Source: a virus
Virus record (IMG/VR): IMGVR_UViG_3300018036_002016
Location: 1 to 60,375 of that record
Direction: 5' to 3' (one strand)
DNA length: 60,375 nt
Shown in pieces: positions 23,959-32,691 of this stretch; the first letter of the stretch is position 1; every line of letters begins with the position of its first letter. The position numbers and the translations under genes were made by a program. Below the pieces are notes generated by a model. That model worked only from the letters and a program-made list of their open reading frames with translations, had not been told where the DNA came from and did no database searches.

Positions 23959-25223
23959 TAGAATAAGTTATTTAAGTTTTTAGTCTTTGGCTTCACTTCT
24001 GTTTCAGTTTTTTTACCAACTTTTTTAAGAGGTTTTTTATTTTCTTGAGGAATATCAAAGTCTTCAAAAACATCAGTTCCCTTTGGAGCAGAAGATCCAG
24101 TTAACCAATGGGTTCCTTCTAAAATCTTATCTTTATCTAAAAGCCTACTAAAATGTTCTACTGCACCTTCCCATTCAGCATCAATTTCTTTAAAAATAGC
24201 TTTTTGAATTGCTTCTGGGATAATTCGGTTATGCAATAACATGAGGGATATGTTATTATTGAGAGAAGATTTAATTAAACCGACAGTGCTCTTAGCAACT
24301 ACTCGATAAATAATCTCAGTCAATCTTGATTTTTGTTCATTGGAAAACAGATAATCAATTTCAAAGCTATCAAATTCTTTAACATATTGATCCCATATTT
24401 TATCTGCCATCTTTTCAGTAATGGAGTAGTTTCGCAATTTACCATTTTTCATTTCTTTCTGCCAAGTCACTACAGAAGGAATATTATCGCTGCTATCTCC
24501 CATTAAAATCTTTTTAAAGATAAATTCGTCACAATCAACATCAATGACTTCAATTTTATTTTTTTGAATCCAATTTAAGATTTGAAGTTGATAATCATCG
24601 CGTGACATGTGAGATCCTCCCATATTAAAGAGCATTTCATCATCTGTTAATTTTTCAGAAGCCAATTTTTCCATATCGGATTTAAATCCAGGATATGCAT
24701 ATAGGGTTTTCTTAGAATTATAGAACCAAATAGTGTGAGCATCGTTTGCAACTGAATGATTGACTAGTTGAATTAGATCTCTATCACCAGTCCATACAAT
24801 ACATGATTTTCCACGATCGTTTAGAGCAACTGACCATCCAAAAATTACATCATCTGCTTCAGCGCCTTGTGTCTGTTGTATTGTTACGCCATGATTTTTA
24901 AGAATTTTTTGAAATTCTTCATATACTTCAAATACAGCTGTCCAATCAACAGAGTCGTCTTGTGTTCGAGTTCCTTTATAATTAGCTTCAGGATACAAAT
25001 CTTTTCGCCATGATTTAGAATCAACCGCAACTACAACATCATCTACAAATCCTTGTAGTTTACGCATTTCAGATGCAAAATCAATAGCAAGCTTACGCAT
25101 AAATTGCGATCTTGAATTTGTATCTCCTAAAAGCTTAGAGCCTTTAGGTCTAGGCAATACAAATAATCTACTAAATAGAAAATAGTTGCCATCAATAAGT
25201 AGTGTGTGTTTTCCCACTTTCAT
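23958..25223 (-). CDS. rnh: RNase H / 5'-3' flap exonuclease (T4 rnh-like)
   Basis: A PIN-like 5' nuclease that removes RNA primers and flaps. Conserved acidic sites are seen in order: LLIDGNYFLF (residues 8-17), VVVAVDSKSWRKDLYPEANYKGTR (62-85), QGAEADDVIFGW, WTGDRDLIQLV and ILMGDSSDNIPSV near 245, followed by the helix-hairpin part. The 421 residues exceed T4 RNase H (305) because of a longer middle and a Lys-rich tail (KKVGKKTETEVKPK). The end NLNNLF could be a clamp-binding peptide. It has an early-class promoter. Confidence 0.9.
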   Translation of the reverse strand: MKVGKHTLLIDGNYFLFSRLFVLPRPKGSKLLGDTNSRSQFMRKLAIDFASEMRKLQGFVDDVVVAVDSKSWRKDLYPEANYKGTRTQDDSVDWTAVFEVYEEFQKILKNHGVTIQQTQGAEADDVIFGWSVALNDRGKSCIVWTGDRDLIQLVNHSVANDAHTIWFYNSKKTLYAYPGFKSDMEKLASEKLTDDEMLFNMGGSHMSRDDYQLQILNWIQKNKIEVIDVDCDEFIFKKILMGDSSDNIPSVVTWQKEMKNGKLRNYSITEKMADKIWDQYVKEFDSFEIDYLFSNEQKSRLTEIIYRVVAKSTVGLIKSSLNNNISLMLLHNRIIPEAIQKAIFKEIDAEWEGAVEHFSRLLDKDKILEGTHWLTGSSAPKGTDVFEDFDIPQENKKPLKKVGKKTETEVKPKTKNLNNLF

Positions 25224-25242
25224 ATTCTATGTTTTTACAGAT

Positions 25243-25276
25243 CTAATATAATCATTTTTCATGACATAAAAAAATC
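25243..25276 (-). promoter_or_regulatory. Early-class promoter of RNase H
   Basis: On the minus strand a GATTTTTTTA element (25267-25276) is followed after 15 bases by TTATATTAG (25243-25251). Sequence and spacing equal those at 6590-6624. Confidence 0.65.
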
Positions 25277-25289
25277 CGTGTGATATTTT

Positions 25290-26246
25290 TTATGATTTTA
25301 TTATCGTCTGTAGAGAATATACGCAGCTCAACATTGTAATTACTGGATCAATTACATGAATTCGCTGTGCTTGGTGTTGTGCAACATTTACAATAATCTG
25401 TGGAATGTGTTTAACACTTTGCTGTTTCTCTTGTTGTATGTATTCAATAAATTCGGCGCCTAATGCTGCTAGAACATCATCTACTCTGTTAGAATAGTTA
25501 CTAACCAGCATTTGATAGTTTTTAGTAGGATCTGTTTCATTAAACACTAGTTCAAACACATCTTTATATACTGAATTAAATCTCTTTACATCATTAATAG
25601 AAATAGTGTTTGTTCCTTGTGTTTTAAATCCTTGTAATTTATTAAGAGTACTTCTCAGATCTGGAAAATTACGGCGAACAAATTCAACAAGTGCTGGTTT
25701 TTCAATACTCATATCTTCATTGCCACAGATTTGATACACACGCTTAATGTATTTTTTGGTCAATTCCGACTCCTCTTCTTTATCAAAGTCAAAGTTAATG
25801 ACTTCAAATCGCGATAGAATCGGATCTGGTAGTTTATTAATATAGTTACAAGTTGCAATAAAACGAGAGTTAGATGCAAACTGTTCCATCGTAGCACGCA
25901 ATGCCTTAAAGAATTGGTCTGATACTCCGTCAACCTCATCCAAAATCACTACCTTAAAGCTACCAGCTTTATCTATAATAGAGACTGTTGAACAAAAATC
26001 AATAATGCGGGTTCTAATCACATCTACTGAAGTGTCTGTTGATGCGTTAATGTAAAGATATGGTAGTTCAAATTGATTTACAATTGCCTTTGCTGTAGAT
26101 GTCTTTCCAGTACCTGGACTTCCTGCAAATAACATATTTTGAACTAAACCATCTTTAAATTTAGACATTACCCTATCCGGTAGAATTAGCTCTTCTAAAT
26201 TCTTTGGTCGGTACTTTTCAGTAAATAACTGATTTATTGATTGCAT
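25290..26246 (-). CDS. Sliding-clamp loader large subunit (gp44-like)
   Basis: An AAA+ ATPase that loads the sliding clamp. It has the N-terminal EKYRPKNLEELILP, Walker A GSPGTGKTSTAK, Walker B VILDEVDG, sensor 1 ATCNYINKL, and the arginine-finger region DPILSRFE. Length is close to T4 gp44 (319). I choose the ATG at 26246; an in-frame GTG at 26273 would add nine residues unlike the family start. The upstream gene is divergent on the plus strand, 62 bases away. The partner clamp is at 46519-47262. Confidence 0.93.
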   Translation of the reverse strand: MQSINQLFTEKYRPKNLEELILPDRVMSKFKDGLVQNMLFAGSPGTGKTSTAKAIVNQFELPYLYINASTDTSVDVIRTRIIDFCSTVSIIDKAGSFKVVILDEVDGVSDQFFKALRATMEQFASNSRFIATCNYINKLPDPILSRFEVINFDFDKEEESELTKKYIKRVYQICGNEDMSIEKPALVEFVRRNFPDLRSTLNKLQGFKTQGTNTISINDVKRFNSVYKDVFELVFNETDPTKNYQMLVSNYSNRVDDVLAALGAEFIEYIQQEKQQSVKHIPQIIVNVAQHQAQRIHVIDPVITMLSCVYSLQTIIKS

Positions 26247-26308
26247 ACTATTATCTTTAGTAATTATATTCACCTAGTGATGATTTGTTTCCTAAATAAA
26301 TAGATTAT

Positions 26309-26818
26309 ATGGCCATAAATTACTCAAAGATTAATATTGTTAGGAATAGTTCTGGAAAAGGAGCTAGGTTTGGAATTGTCCTAAAATATTTACCTAAGTC
26401 CTTTAGACAATTTCTAATTAGACATAAAAATATGTATAGATGGGCTGAATCTGATCAATTTGTCGAATGTGCACTAAAACTACAGAGGCCTAAAATTAAA
26501 AACTCATCTGCTATTAAAATATATTGGGACCGTTCTGAAATGACAGCGGTTGATAAGGAAACACTCGTAAATAACTATAACCAAATCGATTGGAAATGCG
26601 CTATATCGGGAAAACCTATTAAATCAAAGTTTATGAATTTTGATTTACAAAATTTTATACACCCAGAATACTATGATATTTTAAGCGCACCTATGGTAGA
26701 TAGTAGAATATTAAAAAGTTCAATTGAATTTCGTAAAAAATGTAAAGAACTCTTGCTTAGTGAAAGACAAGAGTTCCTTAATATGGCTCGTAAAAACGCT
26801 CGTAAAAAATTAGATTAG
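26309..26818 (+). CDS. Lone plus-strand gene, unknown basic protein
   Basis: The only plus-strand gene in the window. The 169 residues are basic and mostly helical: YLPKSFRQFLIRHKNMYRWAES, WKCAISGKPIKSKFMNFDL in the centre and a Lys/Arg-rich end (MARKNARKKLD). One Cys pair is too sparse for a zinc finger. It diverges from gp44, and its stop overlaps that of the coiled-coil gene at 26815 by three bases, leaving no room for a terminator between. Transcription would oppose the operon from 27945. No family recognised; a DNA-binding or regulatory role would suit the charge. Confidence 0.7.
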   Translation: MAINYSKINIVRNSSGKGARFGIVLKYLPKSFRQFLIRHKNMYRWAESDQFVECALKLQRPKIKNSSAIKIYWDRSEMTAVDKETLVNNYNQIDWKCAISGKPIKSKFMNFDLQNFIHPEYYDILSAPMVDSRILKSSIEFRKKCKELLLSERQEFLNMARKNARKKLD

Positions 26819-27945
26819 AGCATTTCGAATTCTCTTTCTAGACTAATTAATTCAGCTTCTAGAAGAGATCCATGTTTAGTGTATTTTAAGAATAAGGATT
26901 CTTTAGCCTCGATTTTTGCTTTAAGGTCTTTTGCTTTTTGTAACTTTGCCTCGTCACCAGATTCTTCTGCTTTTTTAATTAGAGCATCAATTCTTTTAAG
27001 TTGACCTTCTTTTGAATTATCTGTTTTATCTACTTTTTCTTCAGAATCTGTTTTATCTACTTTTTCTTCAGAATCTGTTTTGGCAGGAGTTTCTCCTTTT
27101 AATTCGGAAATTCTTTTATTAGCCATATCAATTGCTGATTGAATTTGCTCCTTTTCAGCCTCGTCTTCAGATGACTCTAATTTTTTCTTAAGATTTTCTT
27201 TTTCTTCTTCTAATTTTGCAATTTGTTCATCTTCTGGTCCTAGTTTAGCCTCTGCTTCTTCGGCAGCAGCTTTCTCAGCGTTAACTTTATTTTCTAGGCT
27301 CTCTTCTGCATTTTTTAGTTGCTCTTCAAATCTTTCTTTCTGTGAAGGTGATAAATCTCCCTTTAACATTATTTCAGCAACATTGATTTGAGTTTGGGAT
27401 CTAAGACTTGCAAGAAAGTCTTTGTATTTTTCCCATTTAGAATCAAGTGTTTTATCAAGGTCATCTGCCTTTTGAGACATTATGTTTGCTTTGGTCTTTA
27501 ACGCTTCTGCCTTTTTTTGCTGCTTTTCATCTCCTCCTTTTAATTTACTTAAACCTACTTCAATTTCAGCAACTTTCATTTTAACAGAATCAACCTTAGC
27601 ATAATCCTTTCTAAGCTTTTTCTTCTGGGTTATATTTTTTATCAATGCAAATATTCCAAGACCTACTCCTGCTCCGGCAGCAGCAGCACCGCCTGCTAAG
27701 ATAATTGGTATCATATATAATTCAGAAGACATTAAAGATCCTACTAAATCTCCTTCGTTTACTAACTCTGATTCAGTTACATGTTCTTTATCTAGATTTG
27801 CAGCAAGGGCCTCTAAATCTCTAATTATAGTATCGACATCACTTACTATCTCTGTTCTAATGGAATCTTGCTTTACGTCAATTGCCACGTCTGGCTTAAT
27901 ATCGGCAAATTCTTCTAATAGCATTAATTTTTTTGATAACTTCAT
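26815..27945 (-). CDS. Membrane-anchored coiled-coil protein, possible internal virion protein
   Basis: The 376-residue protein has a leader-like start (KKLMLLEEFADI), a hydrophobic Gly/Ala segment near residues 78-103 (IPIILAGGAAAAGAGVGLG then FALI), and a long charged coiled coil (about 105-300) with a 9-residue direct repeat KTDSEEKVD. A VNE-G site at about residue 64 would fit prohead-protease cleavage. It has a late-class promoter and lies next to the head genes, so an internal capsid or ejection protein is plausible. This is inference; no family match is known to me. Confidence 0.6.
   Translation of the reverse strand: MKLSKKLMLLEEFADIKPDVAIDVKQDSIRTEIVSDVDTIIRDLEALAANLDKEHVTESELVNEGDLVGSLMSSELYMIPIILAGGAAAAGAGVGLGIFALIKNITQKKKLRKDYAKVDSVKMKVAEIEVGLSKLKGGDEKQQKKAEALKTKANIMSQKADDLDKTLDSKWEKYKDFLASLRSQTQINVAEIMLKGDLSPSQKERFEEQLKNAEESLENKVNAEKAAAEEAEAKLGPEDEQIAKLEEEKENLKKKLESSEDEAEKEQIQSAIDMANKRISELKGETPAKTDSEEKVDKTDSEEKVDKTDNSKEGQLKRIDALIKKAEESGDEAKLQKAKDLKAKIEAKESLFLKYTKHGSLLEAELISLEREFEML
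27020..27073 (-). repeat. Two tandem copies of a 27-bp repeat
   Basis: A 27-base unit occurs twice in perfect tandem (27020-27046, 27047-27073) and encodes KTDSEEKVD twice in the coiled-coil protein. A third, partial copy follows. Copy number may vary among relatives through slippage. Confidence 0.9.
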
Positions 27946-27968
27946 TTCTATAGTTTTCTATTTATAAT

Positions 27969-27980
27969 CTATATATCTTA
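27969..27980 (-). promoter_or_regulatory. Late-class promoter of the coiled-coil gene
   Basis: The minus strand reads TAAGATATATAG, 24 bases before the ATG at 27945, overlapping the end of the GT2 gene. Confidence 0.5.
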
Positions 27981-28676
27981 GACATCAAATTTAAATATAG
28001 GGTGATGACATATAACATATCCGCCGACATGTCTTCTTTTTTCAGATGGTTTTATTTTGTACTTTTTATAAATCTCATTTGCAAATACATAATCTTCTCC
28101 TCTTCCTCCCTCGCTTTTCCAAGTAACTCCGATGTCTTTTTTATGAATAAGTTGGTATGTTCCTCCAGTCCAATTAACTCTAAGCTTAATGAATTCTATT
28201 TCAAATTGATTAAATTTAGACAACATTTCACCCTTTCCCTCTTTAACAACTCGTGCAACTGCTTGTTGAACATTTGGCATATTGTATATCTCATCAATTA
28301 TGATAATTTCTTTAGAATTAGCAATTGATGTGTATGCATCTTTTAATCTACTTGGCAAAATAAAATCATCACTATCTAGATATGTTATGTATTCATACTT
28401 TGAATTATCTATGCCTATTTGTCTATAGCCACCTGGATATTCTGAATTCTTTTCTTTAGGCATTTTTATAAGACTGATATTTGAAACCCTTTGATAGTGT
28501 TCTTCAAATAACCTATTTGTTATCTCACATCCATCACTAACTATCACTAGTTCGCAATTCTGTTGCCCAATTGTTTGATTAATAAATGAATTAACAGCCC
28601 TAATAAACTTTTGTTCTGGGTTTCTTCTAGCACCTGGATAATCTCCAAGATAGGATGTCATTATTACACTAATCAT
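27978..28676 (-). CDS. GT2-family glycosyltransferase
   Basis: The 232-residue protein begins ISVIMTSYLGDYPGARR, the GT-A nucleotide-binding start, and has LVIVSDGCE, the metal-binding DxD motif ITYLDSDDFILPSRL near residue 98, and an acceptor region with RGEDYVFANEIYKKY. Family members transfer sugars from UDP or GDP donors. It lies after the capsid gene and its terminator; modification of the capsid or of a host glycan is possible. A GT11-like enzyme is encoded at 1310-2311, so the phage carries at least two transferases. Confidence 0.85.
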   Translation of the reverse strand: MISVIMTSYLGDYPGARRNPEQKFIRAVNSFINQTIGQQNCELVIVSDGCEITNRLFEEHYQRVSNISLIKMPKEKNSEYPGGYRQIGIDNSKYEYITYLDSDDFILPSRLKDAYTSIANSKEIIIIDEIYNMPNVQQAVARVVKEGKGEMLSKFNQFEIEFIKLRVNWTGGTYQLIHKKDIGVTWKSEGGRGEDYVFANEIYKKYKIKPSEKRRHVGGYVICHHPIFKFDV

Positions 28677-28696
28677 ATAAATATTTATTTAAATAA

Positions 28697-28722
28697 GAAA
28701 GGGTCCCTCTCGGGACCCTTTC
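28697..28722 (-). terminator. Terminator after the major capsid gene
   Basis: A perfect 11-base-pair stem GAAAGGGTCCC / GGGACCCTTTC with a 4-base loop follows the capsid stop, then TTATTTAAAT. It is one of the strongest hairpins in the window, as expected after a very highly expressed gene. Confidence 0.85.
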
Positions 28723-28749
28723 AAGTATATTGCTATATTCTATTTAGAA

Positions 28750-30231
28750 TTATAGAGCAAGGTTTAGTACGCTAAACTTCTGGTACTGAGTCTCTGGGTG
28801 GAAACCTGCTTTTACTAGAGCGAATCTAGATTTAACAGCAACCTTAGGAGCCATTGTACCTTCAGCGATAGTCTGTACGCTTTCTGCCATTAGGTAAGGC
28901 ATGAAAACAAGACCTGCACCATTACCATCACCTTTTCTACCAACTAGAATCTCGTGAGATTCTGCTCCAGAAGCATCAACAGCTCCTTCGAATGGAAGAC
29001 GTGGATCAGTGTAAACATTGATACCAGCAACCGAACCGATTGGGTAGATAGCGCCAGCAACTTGGCTAAATGTGTTAGCCATTGGGTTTGGAATGAATCC
29101 AGCAACACCTTGTAGTGCAGAAGCAACTTTTGCATCAACAACAGCAAAGTTACCAGCTCCTCTACGACCTCTGTTAGCGATTAAGTTCGCTGCAGCTAGG
29201 ATGTGAGTTAGGACTCTTCTGTTGATATCGCCGTAAGTATTACCGCTAACACCATTGTAGGTTAGAGATAGATCAGCAATTCCAGATTCAGCCATTTCTC
29301 TCATAGTTGAAAGAATGTAACCGTTGATAGACTGAGTTAGTTCGTTAGTTAGAACTGCCTCAACTTGAGCAACTGCGTCAACACCAAATTGCTTTAGATC
29401 TTGAACTTGCTCACGAGTTACTGCAGCTGCAACTTGGAAAGTTTCAGCCTCAACAGCTTTGCTGAATAGAGAAAGACCCATGATCTTGTCTGGAGTTCTT
29501 TCACCAACTGATCTTGAGAATGGTTTTGCGTCTAGTAAGTTACCATCAGCGTTCTCAACACCAGAGAATCCTGGGATGTGATCGTTTAGGGCAGCAACTA
29601 GATCAACAACTACAGAACCTTGAGATGCTGTAAATAGACCAGCAACAGTTCCTGGAGTTCCAGAAGATACTGCAGCTTCACCAGCTTCAGTGATTTTGTA
29701 GATACCGATTCCATCTAGACGTGAGGTACCTACTAATGTAGCAGCATCAGCAGCTGGTGAACCGTATTGGTTCACGCTGATTGTTCCTGCAGCATCATCA
29801 GAAGAAACTTTTACGTAAGTTGGAGTTACATCGTTATCAGTTCTACCACCTTCGTATACAAAGTCTAGGTAAGATAGAAGACCCATTGGACCTGCCATTG
29901 GGATTACCGGTACTAGATCTAGACCGATAGTTTGTGCAGCAACTTGCATTGCTAGTGGAAGTAGTGTTGGAGCTTTGTCACCAGAACCTCTTTGATTTGC
30001 AAATGATGCAGTGGTATCTGGTAGAGTTACAGCACCCATACCTCCGATGTTCATGCTATTGAAGCCAGCTTCAGAACCTAGGCTCATAAAGTTTGCGTCT
30101 TCGTATAGCTTGTGGTTGTGGCAGTAAGTTGACATCCATGCCAGCTTGCTTGATTCAGTAATACCAGTAGCTTCTTCAATGATTGGAGCCCAAGTACCTC
30201 TGATTTCTGCCTCGTTTAATAAATTAGCCAT
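28750..30231 (-). CDS. Major capsid protein (gp23-like)
   Basis: The hexamer-forming capsid subunit. The 493 residues follow the T4 gp23 pattern: a propeptide start with WAPIIEEATGI, a likely maturation cut near residue 53 (SLGSE-AGFN), then NIGGMGAVTLP, the conserved DLVPVIPMAGPMGLLSYLDFVYE, RSVGERTPD, AVTREQVQDLKQFGVD, NRGRRGAGNFAVVDAKV, a TDPRLPFEG loop, and the end AKVAVKSRFALVKAGFHPETQYQ. T4 gp23 is 521. A strong terminator follows and a late-class promoter (30309-30321) with an 80-base leader precedes it. The GGMGAV segment recurs in the protein at 53861-54295. Confidence 0.95.
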   Translation of the reverse strand: MANLLNEAEIRGTWAPIIEEATGITESSKLAWMSTYCHNHKLYEDANFMSLGSEAGFNSMNIGGMGAVTLPDTTASFANQRGSGDKAPTLLPLAMQVAAQTIGLDLVPVIPMAGPMGLLSYLDFVYEGGRTDNDVTPTYVKVSSDDAAGTISVNQYGSPAADAATLVGTSRLDGIGIYKITEAGEAAVSSGTPGTVAGLFTASQGSVVVDLVAALNDHIPGFSGVENADGNLLDAKPFSRSVGERTPDKIMGLSLFSKAVEAETFQVAAAVTREQVQDLKQFGVDAVAQVEAVLTNELTQSINGYILSTMREMAESGIADLSLTYNGVSGNTYGDINRRVLTHILAAANLIANRGRRGAGNFAVVDAKVASALQGVAGFIPNPMANTFSQVAGAIYPIGSVAGINVYTDPRLPFEGAVDASGAESHEILVGRKGDGNGAGLVFMPYLMAESVQTIAEGTMAPKVAVKSRFALVKAGFHPETQYQKFSVLNLAL

Positions 30232-30308
30232 TTTTCAGATTTATTTTTTTGTTTTTGTTTATATTCGACATTCTTGGGCTTTCTGCTTCTTTCGCCCTAT
30301 CGTCGATG

Positions 30309-30321
30309 TTTTATATATTCT
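30309..30321 (-). promoter_or_regulatory. Late-class promoter of the major capsid gene
   Basis: The minus strand reads AGAATATATAAAA, overlapping the scaffold stop codon. The leader of about 75 bases to the ATG is the longest for a late gene here and holds a short GC stem (GGGC at 30297-30294, GCCC at 30279-30276). Confidence 0.6.
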
Positions 30322-32264
30322 TATTTATTGAATCTCTTTTTGAATTGCTCAGCATATCCTGAAACATCATAACCAAGTCCTTTAGTTTCTTCTTTCTTAG
30401 ATTCATTAACCATTTCTATTTTTTCCATTACTGGAGCAGTTTCTCTAAGATCTCTAGTTTGCCAGAAGTTTTTAACTTGATATTCAGTTTCTAATTTGTG
30501 GTATTTAGCTTGAGCTGAAATTTGATTCTTTTTGCTTTCAGAAAGAGAAGACCATGTTTCAGCGTATTCTGCTGGCATTGCAGTAATAAAGAATGGTTCT
30601 GCGTTTCTGTTTTCAACGATTAACGTAGAGTTTTCAATAATTGCTTCAATTTGAGATTCTGTCATGAATCCTCTCTTAGAAACATTATATCTTACTTCTT
30701 TTTTAGCTTCTTCGTTTAGCGCGTTGTATTTTTCTTGTACTTTAGAAGAAACTACTTTGAAGAATGAAGGATTTTCATTTTCTTTTTTAGTTGCAGCTTC
30801 AACAAGAGTATTTAGCTTGCTTGCAATTTCTCTCTTATATGCTTCTGCAGCACTAACAACATCCTTTGTTCCTTCTTCACCACCGTCTTCTAGGTCGTCT
30901 TCAAGTTCATCAGAAGTATCTGTTGTTTTCTTATCATCTTCAGTATTTACTTTAGTATCTTCAGCTTCTGTTTCTTCAGCTGGAAGAGCCGCATCTTCTG
31001 CGTCGTCGCTAACATCACCTTCTTCAGAGTTATCTCCAACTTCAGTTTCTTTATCTTCGATTTCTTCCATATCTTTTGCAGCTCCTTCATCTTCTCCACC
31101 CTTGTCTAGATCTTCCTCTTCAACAACTAGGTTTTCATTAATTGATTCTGCAATATATTCTGCGTATTCAGTAACAGATTGTAGATTTTCTCTTAGGTAC
31201 TCGATGTATTCCATAAGCTTTTCAGAAGATTCAGTGTTTTCATTATGTGATTCTGCTAAGTAATTAGCGTAATCTTTTACTTTTGATAAACCTTCTGCAA
31301 GGTGTTCAGAATACTGAATACTATTATCTACCTTCTCAGCAACGTGTTCAGTGTATTGAATAGATTGATCTAGTTTTTCAGCAACATCTTCAGAGTATTG
31401 AATACCTTGGTCTGCTTTTTCAGCAACATGCTCAGAATATTGAATTGATTGATCTAATTTTTCAGCTAGGTACTCAACATAGCTTGATAGATTATTAACG
31501 CTCTCTACGATGTGGTCATTGTGAGCTTTAACTTCAGTTAGATCTTTTTCAGATACTTCACTAGTCGCTGGCACTTCTGTTTTTTCAATTGATTCTTTTA
31601 GCGACTTAATTTCATTAGCAAGATACTCAGTATACTTGTTAAAGTCGTCAGATTTTACAAATTCTGCCATGTCTTTGTTTTCTATAATTTGTGTTTGATT
31701 ATTATCTTGTTTTTTATTTATCTCATAAATATAAAGTCCGTTTTCTGCAGAATATCCATATGATTCGTTTACTCTTTTTAATTCTGCATTTTCAAATCCA
31801 GGATCAGCAACTAAATCATATGTAAAAAGCTGCTTAATTTTAACTTTTCCATTTGACTCAACCGCACCGGCTGCTCTAGATGAGATTTGTAGAGGTACTC
31901 CAGCATCAACTAATGCTTTTGCCTGTCTACCCGCATCAGTATCTAAAAGTCTAATGCGTCCTTTAACTTGTTTGTTGTCGCTGTCATAGTATAGGTCCTC
32001 TATGATATGAGACACATTCTTTAAAGATACGTCAAATTGTGAAGGATGATCTAGCTCACCTAATAATTTGCCCGATTTAATCTTTTGTTGAAGTGATTCA
32101 ATCTGTGGAACATACTCATCCTCGGTATAAATTCTTTGGTTTTTGTTTTTTACATCAATTTCACCAAAAATACCTTCTAGGACATACTCTTTAGAATCGC
32201 CTTCCGTCACCGAAAGAGTTTTCGACGACATTTCGACAATTAAAAGGTCTTTTATGTTTTCCAT
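30321..32264 (-). CDS. Prohead protease-scaffold fusion (gp21 + gp22-like)
   Basis: Residues 1-190 are a T4 gp21-type serine protease: GEIDVKNKNQRIYTEDE (T4 NVKNKNGRVYPR), the catalytic His in GELDHPSQFD and the catalytic Ser in LQISSRAAG. The remaining 450 residues are a scaffold: a coiled coil of 14-residue repeats (AEKLDQSIQYSEHV type, residues 263-375), a very acidic stretch (380-460) and a helical end. T4 has two separate genes. An internal ATG at 31670 (residue 199) could make scaffold alone. The protein likely directs capsid assembly and then self-cleaves together with CTS-type cargo. Confidence 0.9.
   Translation of the reverse strand: MENIKDLLIVEMSSKTLSVTEGDSKEYVLEGIFGEIDVKNKNQRIYTEDEYVPQIESLQQKIKSGKLLGELDHPSQFDVSLKNVSHIIEDLYYDSDNKQVKGRIRLLDTDAGRQAKALVDAGVPLQISSRAAGAVESNGKVKIKQLFTYDLVADPGFENAELKRVNESYGYSAENGLYIYEINKKQDNNQTQIIENKDMAEFVKSDDFNKYTEYLANEIKSLKESIEKTEVPATSEVSEKDLTEVKAHNDHIVESVNNLSSYVEYLAEKLDQSIQYSEHVAEKADQGIQYSEDVAEKLDQSIQYTEHVAEKVDNSIQYSEHLAEGLSKVKDYANYLAESHNENTESSEKLMEYIEYLRENLQSVTEYAEYIAESINENLVVEEEDLDKGGEDEGAAKDMEEIEDKETEVGDNSEEGDVSDDAEDAALPAEETEAEDTKVNTEDDKKTTDTSDELEDDLEDGGEEGTKDVVSAAEAYKREIASKLNTLVEAATKKENENPSFFKVVSSKVQEKYNALNEEAKKEVRYNVSKRGFMTESQIEAIIENSTLIVENRNAEPFFITAMPAEYAETWSSLSESKKNQISAQAKYHKLETEYQVKNFWQTRDLRETAPVMEKIEMVNESKKEETKGLGYDVSGYAEQFKKRFNK
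31140..31478 (-). repeat. 14-residue (42-bp) coiled-coil repeats in the scaffold
   Basis: About seven or eight consecutive units of AEKxDQSIQYSEHV type, two heptads each, cover residues 263-375 of the fusion protein. The first four are close in DNA sequence too, and the later ones are degenerate. The array probably sets the length of a scaffold rod. Confidence 0.8.
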
Positions 32265-32283
32265 ATTTTATGTTTTATTGTTT

Positions 32284-32296
32284 TTTTATATATCCC
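32284..32296 (-). promoter_or_regulatory. Late-class promoter of the protease-scaffold gene
   Basis: The minus strand reads GGGATATATAAAA, 20 bases before the ATG at 32264. Confidence 0.6.
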
Positions 32297-32314
32297 TTTT
32301 GATTCTGAAACTTT

Positions 32315-32671
32315 TTATACTTCAGCTTCTAAGTCTGCTAGTTCATCTCCGGTGTCTTCGCCACCTGATCCAGCATCTTCTTCTCCCTCTTCTTCAGCTT
32401 CCTTTTCCTTTTCTTCGGCGTAATACTCATTCCATAGCTGCTTTATCTGGGCAAGCTCTCCAGCTTTAAATGCATTTTGACCATATTTATCGTAAAAAAA
32501 GTCTTCGAGTTCTTTTTCTGTTTCAGAATTTACAATAGCTCCTACAATTTCAGCAGAAGAAATTACCCTTCCATCTTCTAAGGTAATATCATCAGCTGCA
32601 ACATCTGAATCAGGGTTCGGTTTTGCCGCATCCTCCTTAATAAATTCTTCAAATAGTTTAACTCGTTTCAT
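32315..32671 (-). CDS. Small acidic prohead core protein with capsid-targeting leader
   Basis: The 118 residues start MKRVKLFEEFIKED, the leader found in the cargo block, and end in a strongly acidic segment (EEEGEEDAGSGGEDTGDELADLEAEV). In T4 the equivalent place between portal and protease is held by the prohead core proteins gp67 and gp68, also acidic. A cleavage at IKE-D (residue 13) would fit the family. It lies 21 bases after the portal gene. Confidence 0.72.
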   Translation of the reverse strand: MKRVKLFEEFIKEDAAKPNPDSDVAADDITLEDGRVISSAEIVGAIVNSETEKELEDFFYDKYGQNAFKAGELAQIKQLWNEYYAEEKEKEAEEEGEEDAGSGGEDTGDELADLEAEV

Positions 32672-32691
32672 GCTTTATTTATCTTTATTTT

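Noticed and set aside
30664-31263. 199-residue plus-strand ORF rich in Ser, opposite the protease-scaffold gene
   Set aside because: It is the antisense shadow of the acidic Glu/Asp/Ser-rich scaffold region; its composition comes from reverse reading of GAA and GAT codons, and there is no promoter.
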